Shown: positions 10,850 to 22,392 of the stretch, piece by piece | Position numbering within the stretch: the stretch's first letter is position 1 | Layout of the letters: each line of letters starts with the position of its first letter | Assembly: GCA_963580455.1 (NCBI GenBank) | Contig: OY756969.1 | Location: forward strand, 11,051,501-11,115,500 | DNA: 64,000 nucleotides | Reading direction: 5' to 3' | From: Euonymus europaeus | Taxonomy: Eukaryota; Streptophyta; Magnoliopsida; Celastrales; Celastraceae | Notes under the pieces: model-generated | What the model was told of the DNA's origin: nothing | Database searches by the model: none | The model's input: only the letters and a program-made list of their open reading frames with translations | Position numbers and translations under genes: made by a program

Positions 10850-12480
10850 ATGGCCACAAGAGGTAAATGTGGACGTGTTGGTGGGCAAGAACAGGTTCTA
10901 GGGAGAAGAAATGTCCAACGAATAAGTAAAGAATTCGTGGAAGGTGATGAAGCTACATCACCATTAAAGGCCACTTCAACTCAGCTGCAACAACAACATT
11001 GGGAGACACAAAGACAGCTGAAAAGGCCACTTCTTAACTCCAATAGACAGCTACAGTACTTAGAATCTCAAAGACCAAAACAACTACAAGTAAGGACTCA
11101 AAAGCAGCCGCTGCCACAGATTATAGAGGCACAAAGGCAAACAGTGCAACCACAAGATGAGGGTCAAAATCAGCCTCCAATATTGTCTCAAAGTCCAAGG
11201 CAACAAGTGAGCAAAAGACTACCCCAACTAAATCGCGAAACTCAAGTCGAACATCAAAGTGGAGATTCAATTTCTCAACGAAGCAGTGCAGGTATAAACG
11301 AACATATACAATTTTCATAGATTACTATATGTATTGCATTATACATATATTAAATCATGATTATGGTTCTTATTAGACTCTTGTAGTTTTAAAAAAAAAC
11401 TTGTAAGAGGGAAGTACAATTGTACTAAACTTGATTTGAAGACTACGAGTGTTGGAGGCAAACAACTTGAAGTTACAATTCCTGATGATATACTTAGGCC
11501 AGTGGGTGATAATGCTAGAGATCTTGTCAATTTTTTTGGGTTAACCATTAGAAGTTTTGCGACATTAGCGGTGGATACTTGGCAATGAATAATTAATTAA
11601 TTTTTTAAGGTAATGAATAATTAATTTTTTAACATGTTTTTTAATATATATAATTTATGTAAGAGCTGATTTGCTATCAATAGGACTAAGCTTAAGACCA
11701 AGCACACTTGTGGAACCAAGTCCTATGCTGAGATTGAGGAATTAACAGTAAATTTCTTTTAATAAATGAATGTTTGTTTATATATTTGTATTTTTTTTTG
11801 TTATTGTATCAAACTTGAATATATATGACTTTAAGTACTTTATGTATATAGAGGGATCCTATCACTGGAGAGAAGGCGCCACCTGATGAAGTATGGCTCA
11901 AACAACATACCAAGAAAGCTCAAGATGGGGAATTATGTTGGTCTGACCCTAAATCTAAGGGCATCCATGTAAGCACAATACAAAATTTGAATACTTTTTG
12001 AATAACTTAAATTTTTTTGAAGACTTTAATGTGTTCTAACTTATTTTTCATAATTAATATATATAGGAGCAACTACAAGAACTTGTCATCCAACAAACCC
12101 AAGATGACGGATCACATATGACAAGGGATGATATGTTACTTCATGTGCTCAGTGAAAAATCTGGTTATTTTCGTGGAAAAGGAGCAGGAAAAAAGCCTCC
12201 AAGCAAGAGGCTTAGACAAGAAGACGTACAAGAACAAGTTCTAAGGGCTGTTGACCTAGCTAAGGAGGCCATGATAGGGGAAATTACAGAAAATATGATT
12301 GAAAGAGTTAGACAAGAAGTACGGGCTGAGCAAAGTTTCGAGACTCGTGCAGAAATTCGAGCTGAAGTACAAGAAGAACTGAAGGTGGAGATTCGATCGC
12401 AAATGCAAGCTGAGTTTGACGCTATGTTTCAAGAACGTATGGCTGCATTTTTTGGTTCCATGTCGCAATCAAAAGGATGA
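10850..12480 (+). CDS. CACTA TnpA-like protein, Transposase_24-related, spliced
   Basis: This is a spliced gene downstream of the transposase, matching the usual second gene of plant CACTA elements. Exon 1 (10850 to about 11290) is very Gln-rich and ends at a GCAG|GTATAA donor. Exon 2 (about 11404-11588) has KYNCTKLD, LEVTIPDD and an FFG..R segment as in Transposase_24 (PF03004). A small exon near 11683-11750 gives KTKHTCGTKSYAEIEEL. Another near 11853-11968 gives DPITGEKAPPDEVWL. The last (about 12067-12480) has LHVLSEKSGYFRGKG and ends in a long charged coiled coil (EVRAE..EVQEELK), stop at 12478-12480. No stop interrupts these exons, so a product is possible. Splice borders are inferred by eye. 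The role would be binding the subterminal repeats. Confidence 0.7.
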
Positions 12481-13440
12481 TTTCAATTAACATATATAAA
12501 TCAGGTATTTCCTACTTCCTATTTCCTATAATGATCTGAAATACTTTATGAGATAAAGATGGAAGCTCAAGCTGGGAGTGCCCTATAGTGAGGGGCCAGT
12601 AGGCCCGAGCATACGTATTGTTCTTGTTAGACCTGTTTTGTTGCACAGTTCTACTATCTCTATCAGAACCTTTTTTATAAACCATCTCCATATAACCTAC
12701 TATACTAGTAATTAGTGGAGATGCTTTATAATATAGAAATAACCATAGAATCTTCCATTATGGGCCTTTGACTATGTGATGAGCAAATGATTCAGTTTGT
12801 CAGAGGAACCTACTATTTCTGGTGCCTATGGTCTACAATTTTGCTGAATAAATTCCCTTGTGATGATGGCATGATACAATACATCATACATTTGAGTTCT
12901 ACTGTTTACATTTTTTTTACTTTTAAGTCTATTGATTTTGCTAATAATGACAGTTTTTTTATTATTTAAATTTAGTATGTGTTAGCCAAAGTGCACTTCT
13001 AGCAATCCAATGCATCTAATTATAATCTATGCGAATCATTATTTGGATATTTGGAGTTTTGTCATAAGATTTGTTATTATTTTCTATTTGAAGTGTGAAG
13101 TAATTAGTAGTTTAATATATTTTTTTCTTAATGGTGAAATTTGCAGGTATGTTATAAGACGGGTTCTCAAGAACCATGAAGTCATTCACTCTGATTGGAT
13201 GTCTCCAGGGCTCAAGATATCAACAATATTTTGCCACAAAAATGAAACTACACTAGCTATATAGTACTAGATATATATTCTTACTCTGATCTCTTTGCCA
13301 ATTAATTAACATTAGACTTATTCTAAATTTTCTTTTAGAACTTGACAGAAATATTACAAATATTATATGACAATTAGTATGTTTGTTTATCATCTTAATT
13401 TGTGGCATGAATATTGAAGTAAATTTTTATTTATTTAATA
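12481..13440. other. CACTA 3' non-coding region
   Basis: The AT-rich interval between the TnpA-like gene and the right subterminal repeats contains only short frames with no recognisable domain. Confidence 0.5.
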
Positions 13441-13449
13441 TATATATAT

Positions 13450-13990
13450 ATGTCTTCAGTGACAAGTAACAATACATTACTCGTCACTAAATGATATGAT
13501 TCTATGATCAAAATACTTTTTAGAGATGACATAGAGTTGTCACTAATAAATGTTTATGTCACAACAACTGTACCTTGTCACTGATGGTCGCCGTTGGTGA
13601 CAATAAAACTTGTCACAGAATGTACTACTATGGTCACTATTGCATTTCACAAACCACGTTCGTAACACAATATAGTGACGAGGATATCCCTATTTGTGAC
13701 GACTACTATTGTCACAAAAAAACTTTCCGTGACAAGTATTACCATCACAAAAACATTTGTTTTAGTCACACCTAATCCCGTCACTAAAGCTTATTTGTGA
13801 CAAAATTGATCGTCACTGATGTTTGTTTATTAGTGACGCGTCATTATTCTTGTCACAAAACTTTCAGTGACACTCACATATGTGACGGAACAGAGTCGTC
13901 ACTAACATTGTCACTAAAACGTTTTTGTGACGATAAATATACTTTCAGTGATGACTTTTCTTGTCACAGAAACCTTGTTTTCTTGTAATG
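13450..13990. repeat. CACTA right subterminal repeat array
   Basis: More than twenty GTGAC/GTCAC-type motifs occur in alternating orientation (for example CTTGTCAC and TAGTGACG), ending at the element terminus. A smaller matching array lies at 7680-7960. Confidence 0.85.
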
Positions 13991-14214
13991 TTTTCTGACA
14001 TGTATAACAGACTTGTGCAAATGAAACAAATAATATACATGCCGTGTAAGTTTTTCCTCATTGGACACACCAATTGATGACTAATAAACCAAGTAACCCA
14101 AGTAACGAAAGCTGAAAACAATTATGGTACACATCAGGGATGAAAGCTTACATATTCGATATGTAAACAACGTATTTATTTGTTCCTAATGATTTTGTTT
14201 ATTTTTTTTACCGA

Positions 14215-14408
14215 TAGATTATCAATGGATTTTCATTTTTTTTAACTTTTTTATCGACGGATAAATTAGCGACGGATTAAAATCTGATGAAAATAAATTT
14301 CGTCAGTATTTGATTAGCGACGAGCGTTTTACCGACGGAACAAATTCCGTTGACAATCAATATTACCGACGGAAAAATTCGTCGATAATCTGCGAAATTC
14401 TTGTAGTA
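14215..14408. mobile_element. Orphan CACTA-type right end
   Basis: This is a block of ACCGACGGA / CGTCGATAA / GCGACGGATT motifs in both orientations ending in ATTCTTGTAGT at about 14407. That is the inverse of an ACTACAAGAAT terminus. No matching left end lies nearby, so it is a truncated member of a different CACTA family from 7659-13990. The subterminal motif is CGACGG rather than GTGAC. Confidence 0.65.
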
Positions 14409-14589
14409 AACGAAGAACGAACATCAATCATGAAAAATGAACGTAAGCAAAAATGTCCAATCAAAATTAGAGAATTGCAAAAATCTATACAGTCAAGATC
14501 CGTTGAAAAATGGAAATATGAAAATTCAAACTATAAGCACACATGATGTAGGGAAAATAGAAGACCTGTACAATTTTTATTTTATTATA

Positions 14590-14880
14590 AGAGGTTGGTA
14601 AAATCTAATGCAGAGAAGATAAATAACATGGTCTGTCAATGCATTTAGAGGTAAAAACGAGAATAGGACAATGGATTTTAGAATTGGAATGATGCTGAAT
14701 CGTTAACAAATCCCCTATTATAATTGCAGAGTTAAATAAATTCATCAAAATTCATGCGAGTGATGTCACCATCGGTATAAAAATCGAGCTTATATACTGC
14801 AAGGATGATGAACGCTATGGTAAATGACAGCATTTATAAAATCTTCTTTCATGGATGTGTATCCCAACATGGGCAAGAAG
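14590..14880. repeat. Dispersed repeat, copy C
   Basis: It is similar to 4480-4740 (TCAATGCATTTAGAGGTAA, GCAGAGTTAAATAAATTCATC) and to 7440-7600 (TATATACTGCAAGGATGATGA, TTTCATGGATGTG). Same orientation as the other two copies. Confidence 0.55.
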
Positions 14881-16480
14881 AGAAGCCCACCGCAAGAGAA
14901 TGTTTTATTGTACTAAAAGGAAGTTTTAAAAACCCACTGCAAGATAAAATTTTACTATTCTAAAAGGCAGTGTTTATAAACTTTAGTGTGTATCTCAAAA
15001 TGAATAAAAACAGAAAATAGTTGGAGTGTTATAAAGTTGAATGAAGTCAGAATTCAAAGAAACAGAAAAATTAAAAAGGGCAATTAGTACTATTCAACAG
15101 GAAAAATAACATATTTGTGCAATCGCTTTGAGACATTAAAACAGTCCAAAAGAATAGCAAATGTTCAGGATTCACATCTCTTGATATTAAGCAAGCTTCG
15201 TAAAAGAAAAAACATCTCGTATGATGGCACTTGATCAAAAACTTGATTGAACCCAAACTATATATGTTGGCTTCTACTGAAATAATACATACGGGAACTT
15301 TGCAAGAACCTGTCACAGGAGTTATTCTTCGGCTCATAACTGCAAGTCCCAAGAGACTAAGAAAGCTATCACCTTCACGGTGTTGGGCATCTCTGGTGAA
15401 GCTAATAGTCCATGAAAGCCCAAAATGGGTAGTAGAGAAATTGTCACTTACTCTTTTAGTTGTTTCCTACTTTTAATTTTTTGATCCAACACACTACCAC
15501 CCTAATAACTCTACTCTGGGCATGCCCAAATCATCTTATGCCTACCCTAGATCAAATACTGTTATTTCTTATCCTTTCCTTACTTGTGTTGCTACAAGAC
15601 CAATTCAACATTGTCATTTACTAATTTATGCCGTACATAATGAAGACAGAAGAGACTACGCACTGTTTAAGCAACGATAGCACAATAATCAGCTACGTAA
15701 AAACAAAATAAAACTAAAACCACATAATGAAGTTGAAAGAGGGTAAACACAGTTTGAGCAAAGTTAGTATGACAAACAGTAACGAGTAAACCAAAAAAAA
15801 AAGGAGAGAAAAAGAACGCAAAGGTAGCAAAACGAACATAGACTGAAAGCCAGAAATGATCACATAATAGCAAGCTTAGCCTTACCAATTGCAGGTAGAA
15901 TAAGCTCGAGAATAGAGAGGCTGTGCAGTGCAGTTGTAGCAACATAGTTGACAAAGTTAAAGCCTAACAAAAACCAATTCGCATGGAGGAAGTCCAATCA
16001 AGAGATGTGACTTGATGGTTGACTAGATTCATGAACCACAACAGATTTTTGGTGCACTCGTGTTAATAAAAAGGTTGCTGCAAACTCGCGGATACCGTCG
16101 CACAGAAAAACAGCTAACCACGCACGTTTCTCTCAGAGAAAAAAAGTATACGCCATGATACAAAAAAAAACAGGCGTATGCGACCCAGACAATGACGTGT
16201 ATCTTCGAAGTAGACGACGTCAATTTGCTTCAATGATTCTTGTGTCCCGACAAACCACTGACGGAAGTACGAAATTGACAATGAACTAGTCGGCAAAAGC
16301 GTGGAAAGCCACCAAGTATATATATATGAACTGTTACAAACCTATGCCATGCTCTATTTTTGCATCATTATGTAACATTTTATATTTTAGGTTACGGTTT
16401 TTTATTATATGTTTTAAAAAAATAGCTTAAATTTATTTTATTATCATTTTTTATTATTTAATTTTTTAACAAATATTTAT
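14881..16480. other. No gene recognised
   Basis: The open frames here (for example 15071-15352, 15231-15476, 15667-15954) have no recognisable domain and skewed hydrophobic composition. A near-duplicate of about 60 bp (CCACCGCAAGAGAATGTTTTA and CCACTGCAAGATAAAATTTTA) lies at 14889 and 14934. Confidence 0.4.
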
Positions 16481-16486
16481 TGGTTG

Positions 16487-16990
16487 TTATGCATGTTGAT
16501 TAATCAAAACTACTTCCAAATCAAAAATCTCTTTCATTATTGTGGTAGGCAAGAAAATTATTTTAAGATTTTTAAATAGAGGATTATAGTCCCCTTTATT
16601 TTCAACCACTCTAAAATTTGTGACTTGATATATCACTCCCTCTTTTAATGTTGATTTGAACACTTCAATATGATTCTTGCAGATCAGAGCATGCATCATC
16701 ATATGATGCAGAATTATATGTGTTATATATTAGTTGTTAGTAAAGCACAAACATTATAAATCTCATGTGTCGAATTATTTGCATACCTTTTCATCTAGGA
16801 GAATCATGTTTGTGCTTATAAACTCTTTGATCTTGATATTCATAGAATCCCATAGCCTAATAAGCCTGACGTATATATTCCAGTTGATCTTGGTTTGATC
16901 AATTTCACATAAGTTGTTTTTTTGTGATTTTTTATCAAATGATTTGTAATAGAAGTTGTTTGTGTGTGGGATGTGTGGATGATCCAATTG
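16487..16990 (-). pseudogene. RPA1 / DUF223-like OB-fold fragment
   Basis: Two - strand open segments read like the first OB-fold of plant replication protein A 70-kDa-like (DUF223) proteins. The upstream piece (about 16915-16785) gives INWNIYVRLIRLWDSMN and TNMILLDEK. The downstream piece (16702-16510) gives HALICKNHIEVFKSTLKEG, VIYQVTNFRVVENKGDY and LKIIFLPTT. Between them lies an AT-rich stretch (about 16705-16780) that looks like an intron. The C-terminal OB-folds and zinc ribbon of a full RPA1 (usually over 500 residues) are absent. Such fragments are often carried by Helitrons or other plant elements, but no Helicase/Rep gene or CTRR end was seen here. Assignment rests on motif resemblance only. 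Confidence 0.5.
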
Positions 16991-17139
16991 TATGTTGTAT
17001 TTATAGGGTTGTATTGAATAAAATTTTATATAACGTGTTTAATGTTTGTTGACCAAATTAATTGTTTTTATTTTGAGTTTACTATTTGATGAATGAATGT
17101 ACAATATGAAGTGTACGTGGGGCAAGTGATTTGTGAATG

Positions 17140-17315
17140 GGTTGACTAAATTCATGGATTTATTAAATTTATAAACATTTTTCTATTGATGAAATTCATC
17201 GTATTAAATTTAGTTAATTTTCTTATGGGAAATCTACTTTGATATCATAGGAGGTCGTGCAAGTTGGATTGACCACATTCACTTTTTTTTTTCTTTTAGA
17301 TAGTACTAGGTATAC
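17140..17315. repeat. Isolated unit of the TTTGATATCAT repeat family
   Basis: It shares CTTTGATATCAT.GGAG..GTGCAAGT and the preceding ATGAAATTCAT..TATTAAATT context with the tandem array at 33640-35150, in the same orientation. Confidence 0.6.
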
Positions 17316-17319
17316 AAAG

Positions 17320-18329
17320 AAGATATACCCCTAATGATACATAATCTACGTGGTTTGCAACATGGACATGCTGATTCATTGGTTTTAAAATTTACAATGT
17401 CAAAAAGGATGTGACTTGCTGGATCAATTTTGACCGCAAAAAGCATTAACTACACCACCTTTTAACCACAGTTACGTTGGTTACCACAATAACGTTTCCC
17501 GAGGTAAGCTGAAACCCATTTGATCAAAAGCTTTTTCAAATCATCCCGGCTTCTCTCTTGCTTCTAAAGCGCTGCGCAATGATTTTCAGAGAAGAAGTAT
17601 CGCATCTTGCCGTGAAGTAATCTGAACAGCTTCAGTCCATTAAAAGGTACAAAAATCACTATTTTTACAGTATTTGGTGCAATTTTTTGAGCTTTTCTTT
17701 TTCATTGTTATATAAGTGGAACTTCATAACTCCATAATCAAAAACCCCAATGTTTTAAATCGATTGCATGTCATATTCGAAGAAAGATTGATTGGTGATC
17801 ATGAAGATAGTTATAGAGGCTTTCCTCGTTCTTAGACTGATTATGATTGACTTTTACGATCATTACATTGATTGCCTATCAATGTTTTACTTGTTTTATT
17901 TGTTTTTTGTCGAAAAAATTTCATATAGGAACTTTGTGATTGATGAAGTTCAACTGTAACTGAATGGACAATGGGATTGCTATGCTTATGTATAAACATA
18001 TTCAATACAAGACCCCTTTGATTTTTATGTTTGTGTGTGTAATGTATTTACCCTTATTAGATATATTGACGAGGTTATGTATTAGTTGCCTCCTATTAGA
18101 TTTATTTATAAACTGCACAATGGGATTGGCATGCTTATGGCATTATATAATCTGGACAATATGGACTTACAAATGTAATTGATATGCTCATGACATTGTA
18201 ATTTAGGAATTTATGACATTGTATAAACATATTCAATATATTTAAACTTATTACCTAGGCATAGTTAGCTCACTCATATTACATTAGTTCATAGAAATAT
18301 TGCATTGTAACTACTTCATTGTTATTTAG
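17320..18329. other. Presumed 5' region of the following + strand gene; no domain recognised
   Basis: The interval contains a T-rich leader-like stretch (17540-17720) and several long introns or non-coding segments. Frame 17964-18182 is hydrophobic and unrecognised. The CATTGTAAT-type motif is frequent (for example 18197 and 18217). Confidence 0.35.
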
Positions 18330-20157
18330 ATTGCCAAAGATAGTTTGTCACAAAAGAAAAAACTTGCAAAGGCATCTGTCAATATTAAATCTTCTTCAGT
18401 GAAGAAAGTTTGGAAAATGTAGTTCAAGTCTAATATTGGTGCAGTAAGAACACTACTCAGAAGCCTCAAATTAAAGAACAAGCATTTGACTTTCCTCAAG
18501 AAGACTCCTTTCTGTTTTTTGTTCAAGAAACTAATGCATCAAGATCACCAAGATTTGAAGTTTAAAAATAATGAGAGCATAATATGTGACATTATCAGAT
18601 CGTACGACAAAAGCAGAGGTTGCTTCAGAATCGGAACCAAAAACCTACAATTGAATGACACCGACGTTACACTAATATTTGGTGTTGTTTCCGTTGCCAG
18701 GAATATGAAAATCAAGAGAATGGCAAAACCAACGATGAATGTTTTTGTCAATAAAAGATTTGACGAAATTCCCACCATGAAGTCAACAAACATCGAGGCA
18801 ACACTAGAATTAGCAGTTTTTGGTGAATCAGATACAGATGCTAAGGATGTAGCTCAATTGCTTATGCTCTACGCTAATCTGAGACTATTTTTCTCTACCA
18901 GAGCTGACCACATCCCATGGGCAACTATGTTCAAGATTTGGATGATGCCAAACGATACAACTGGACGAAAGCCATTTCAGATCATTTCCTTGAGTCGATC
19001 AAAAAGAATCACACTCAACCGCAAAAGGTTATAGGATGTGTATCTTTGTTGTCGGTGAGCAACTTTTTCCAGACTTATAAAGTATATGGTATATAGTAAA
19101 CACATTTTTTAATATTATTATATGAACTAACCAATTGTCTTACACTTCTTTGTAGTATTCGAAGGAACAAAGGTTTTCCCCTAGTCAATGCAAAGCTTTT
19201 TCCTCATTTCCTAAAGTGGGACATAAGTGTACTGTGAAAGGATTTTAAGATAAAATTCATGGACAACTTCAAGGGGAAGAAGGTAAAGGCATTTTTATTT
19301 CCATATACTACATGTAAATATTTTGACATCGAATGATGGTTGTCAAAATATGAGACAATTTCATTGCACTGAGGGTGATAATGCAATATTAACATTATTA
19401 TGACATTGTAGTTCGCTATTATTGCATTGTATAATTACTGTTAACATAATATTTATCACCAAATCACTTTTCTTTGATGATCTTAGGTAGCACATGTAAT
19501 TGATGAGGAGTTGCTGATGACTGAAAAGGAAACCGAAGCGATAAATGCTCAACAAGCAATTTCAATATCCGAATGCGAGGGACGAACACCATGTATTAGT
19601 TCAAACGAAATCATTGACGGAACCACTGGTTCAAGAACTCCATCATCACATTACCATAGAGAACAACAATTTGATAGTGACAGCACCCCAATTATTGGGC
19701 ACCACACGCTATTTGATGTTGAAATTGGTGCGACATCTAACCTCAATGTAGAAAAAAGTTCAAAAGAAAGATGACGGATAAGTTGCGCTGTAGTGTGGGA
19801 AAATTCAGGTACACCATATTTCCTATCTTTTGCGCAGGAAATTGTAGAACTGCCAACCACTAGACCCTCCTATTTTGGACTGCAAGGAAAAAGTCTGGCT
19901 TCATTACAATTCCATGTTGTCAATAAACAAAAGAAGCAAAGAGCCGTATTAGAAAGACGCGGAGAAAATGGTAAATATTTGTCAACATTAACTATGTGTT
20001 TGAAACAAACACTACACACTGACTATTTTTTGACGTGAACTTGTTTTTAAGGTTGATTATTGTGATGGAATCTTCCATACACTCGATCAAAGTCAAGCCT
20101 AGAACCCAAAAAATCAGACAGCAATCTGACACATGGTTTGTCTTATTTTGCACAGTG
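18330..20157 (+). pseudogene. Plant mobile-element gene (Ulp1/MULE-associated type), 5' portion
   Basis: The main exon (18330-19034) follows an AG near 18329. It reads through FKNNESIICDIIRSYDKSRG, LNDTDVTLIFGVVS, TNIEATLELAVFGESDTDAKDVA (in two blocks) and ANLRLFFSTRADHIPWATMF. These resemble the N-terminal 'plant mobile domain/DUF' part of large Mutator-associated plant proteins, which often end in a Ulp1-type cysteine protease. A TAG at 18420 interrupts the frame. Homology continues in pieces at 19165-19290 (FPHFLKWDIS) and 19490-19770. The Tekay element then enters at 20158, and possible continuation follows at 29119. Exact family uncertain; no protease catalytic triad was identified. Confidence 0.5.
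20153..20157 (+). repeat. Target-site duplication CAGTG, left copy (Tekay)
   Basis: CAGTG immediately precedes the TGTCACGCC LTR end and recurs at 29114-29118 after the other LTR. Confidence 0.95.
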
Positions 20158-21113
20158 TGTCACGCCCCGTTTCTGGAGACGCGACTGGGTGCTCTCTCCG
20201 CACCCTTCCTAGGTCACTAGTGTGAACATCCGGGATCAACCGGAAATCCGGCGGCACCTCCCCATATATCGGAGAGTGCCCACCTGCATCAGAAACGCAG
20301 CAACAACAACATCACACTAGCAACCTAGCAAACCTAGGCCTCGGGCCTCAACCGCATGCAATCCTGACCCTAGGCCTCAGGCCATCCACTACCAGCATGC
20401 ACAAACTGATGGCATCACATATAAATCAACACACAGATTTATGAAACATCAAATATAACCATAAATCAACATCTACATCCACATACAAACACCACCGTGC
20501 CAAATGGTTAAATTCTCTCAACATAGATATACTACGTACTCCCACATGCATAGAGTATATCTCTAGCACCCTATCCTATCCAGGGCCATCCATGTCATGC
20601 CCTGCTCACTGATCCGCACCACCAGTACCTGTACCAGTGTCTCCTGTGGAAGGAAGAAAGTAAAGGAGTGAGCTAGAAGCTCAGTAGGGTACAAGAGTAT
20701 ATAAGAAGTAAGGCCAAACCAATCAAAAGGACAATGCACCAACATGTATCTACAACATGCACATATACTCAACAAGCACATATAACATCAATCCAAGTAA
20801 TCCCCTCACCCTGGGCAATCAACAATACTACCATGTCTCATACATGTAGCATCCAACAGGGAGCAAACTCAACCACAACAATGCTCCTGGAATTACCTGG
20901 TTGCGTGAACCTATCACGCCCGCACATAGCCAGCTAGGTTGCTCTCCAACCTTCGCCCAAGTGCGTTACCCCAACATAGAGTTCACGTGACCTGGTGGCA
21001 ACTCACTTTACTTGTCATCCCTCCATGAGGCTTTCAAGGAACCTAAGAGTCCCCGAGTCCATACTCGAGTCCCCCATGCATCTCTAATGCAATTATGCAA
21101 TGTCATGCCGAAT

Positions 21114-21152
<39 letters not shown>

Positions 21153-22380
21153 CATCCTACATATATACATATATAACTACCGTGATGCATGAACGGAATT
21201 CAACTCGTGCCCGTATGAGACGAAACACACAAATCGGGTCATGCATACAATCCACAATCAACAATTAACCACACATTGGCTCGTTTCCCCTTAGAAGCAA
21301 TTAAGGTGGAAACAAAACAAAAGGACCAATGAAGAATCGAAACGCTATTTAGAAAGGAGAACGGACGATAGAAAAGAATCGGTTAGGAATCCCTACCTCA
21401 ATCGAGCACAATCACCTCAAATACCAAATTAGGGTTTCGAACCCTCATTTCTCCCGAACATATCGATTCACATAATCGAACTCACAATATCAACCAAAAC
21501 ATACCACATTATCCCTACTAATAACAATCAATCAAGAAAAATCGAAATACTTACCTTCTCTCTCTAGAATTCTCTTTCAAAAGCTTGTTCCAAAGCCCAA
21601 TCCAAATCTTACTCCAAACTCCCAACTAAACGTACACATAGGTCCACAAACAAGTCTATATCAACATATCTAAACCCTAGATATCAACTCCAACCAAAAC
21701 TAACAAGATCTACTAAAGCCTAGAAATGGAAAAACGAAGAAACTTACCTCCAAGGCTTGAATCTTCCTTGAAATCTCTCTAAATCTCCAAAACCAAGCTT
21801 CAAACACAGAGAATCACCTCAATATACTCTTCTCTCTCTAGAATCGTCACTCTCTCTCTCTCTAGAATTGAAACATACCAGAAATGGGTCTAAAATTCAT
21901 CGCTAGAGGTATTTGAAAAACACGGGTCGCGCCTAGGCGCTACCCCGGGCGCCTAGGCGCGCTAGCCTTAACAAAAATTTCTTCAGGCGCTGCATTGGGC
22001 GGAATCTTGTGCGTGCAGGTTTTTCCGCCCAGGCGGGCGCCTAGGCGCCCCTGCGCCTACTCCGGTTCGCTCACCTGCTGGACTGGGCGCTGCGCCAAGG
22101 CGCCCTGAGCTGCGCCCAGTCCAGTGCCTCTTCTTTTTGGACTCTGCTCTCCCTGCTGGATTAGGCGCCCATGGGCGTACCATTGCACATGCCTAGGCGC
22201 ACACCGCCTAGGCGTGCTGCTCTGGCGCCTAGGCGCGCCAGCTTCTCTTGTTTTCTTCATTTCCAGCCCCTTCACTATACTAGGCGCAGCGCCTAGGCGC
22301 CCCCTGGTGCGCCTAGTCCAGTTTGTTCCCCTGTGTGCAAAACTCAAAAAATTCCAAAAATTTTGGGTCGGGGTTTCACA
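20158..22380 (-). repeat. Tekay 3' LTR (left copy), 2223 bp
   Basis: TGTCACGCC...GGTTTCACA on the + strand. It retains a segment (20567-20979) missing from the other LTR. It contains an (AT)n tract at 21117-21149 and a cluster of CCTAGGCG palindromes at 21929-22310. In the first 200 bp I count eight substitutions and one 8-bp indel against the other LTR, so the insertion is not very recent. Confidence 0.95.
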
Positions 22381-22392
22381 TCCTTCCCCCTT
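22381..22392 (-). other. Tekay polypurine tract
   Basis: On the - strand, AAGGGGGAAGGA directly precedes the TGTGAAACC end of the 3' LTR, the usual plus-strand primer position. Confidence 0.85.

Larger units (their letters stand above)
7659..13990 (+). mobile_element. CACTA (En/Spm) DNA transposon, 6332 bp, TSD TTT
   Basis: The left end reads CACTACAAGAAAAC at 7659. The right end is the inverse with one change (TTTTCTTGTAATG, ending 13990). Both ends are flanked by TTT (7656-7658 and 13991-13993), the 3-bp duplication expected for CACTA elements. Subterminal regions (7680-7960 and 13450-13985) are dense in GTGAC/GTCAC motifs in both orientations, the usual transposase-binding arrays. Two + strand genes lie inside: a TNP2-type transposase remnant and a TnpA/Transposase_24-like gene. 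The altered right terminus and damaged transposase suggest it is now immobile. Confidence 0.92.

Noticed and set aside
15667..15954. 95-codon - frame, Phe/Leu-rich, as a membrane protein
   Set aside because: Low-complexity composition from an A-rich + strand; no homology recognised and no start or promoter context.
21117..21149. (AT)n tract as a possible TATA promoter
   Set aside because: A simple microsatellite present in both Tekay LTRs at variable length; no positional support for a core promoter.
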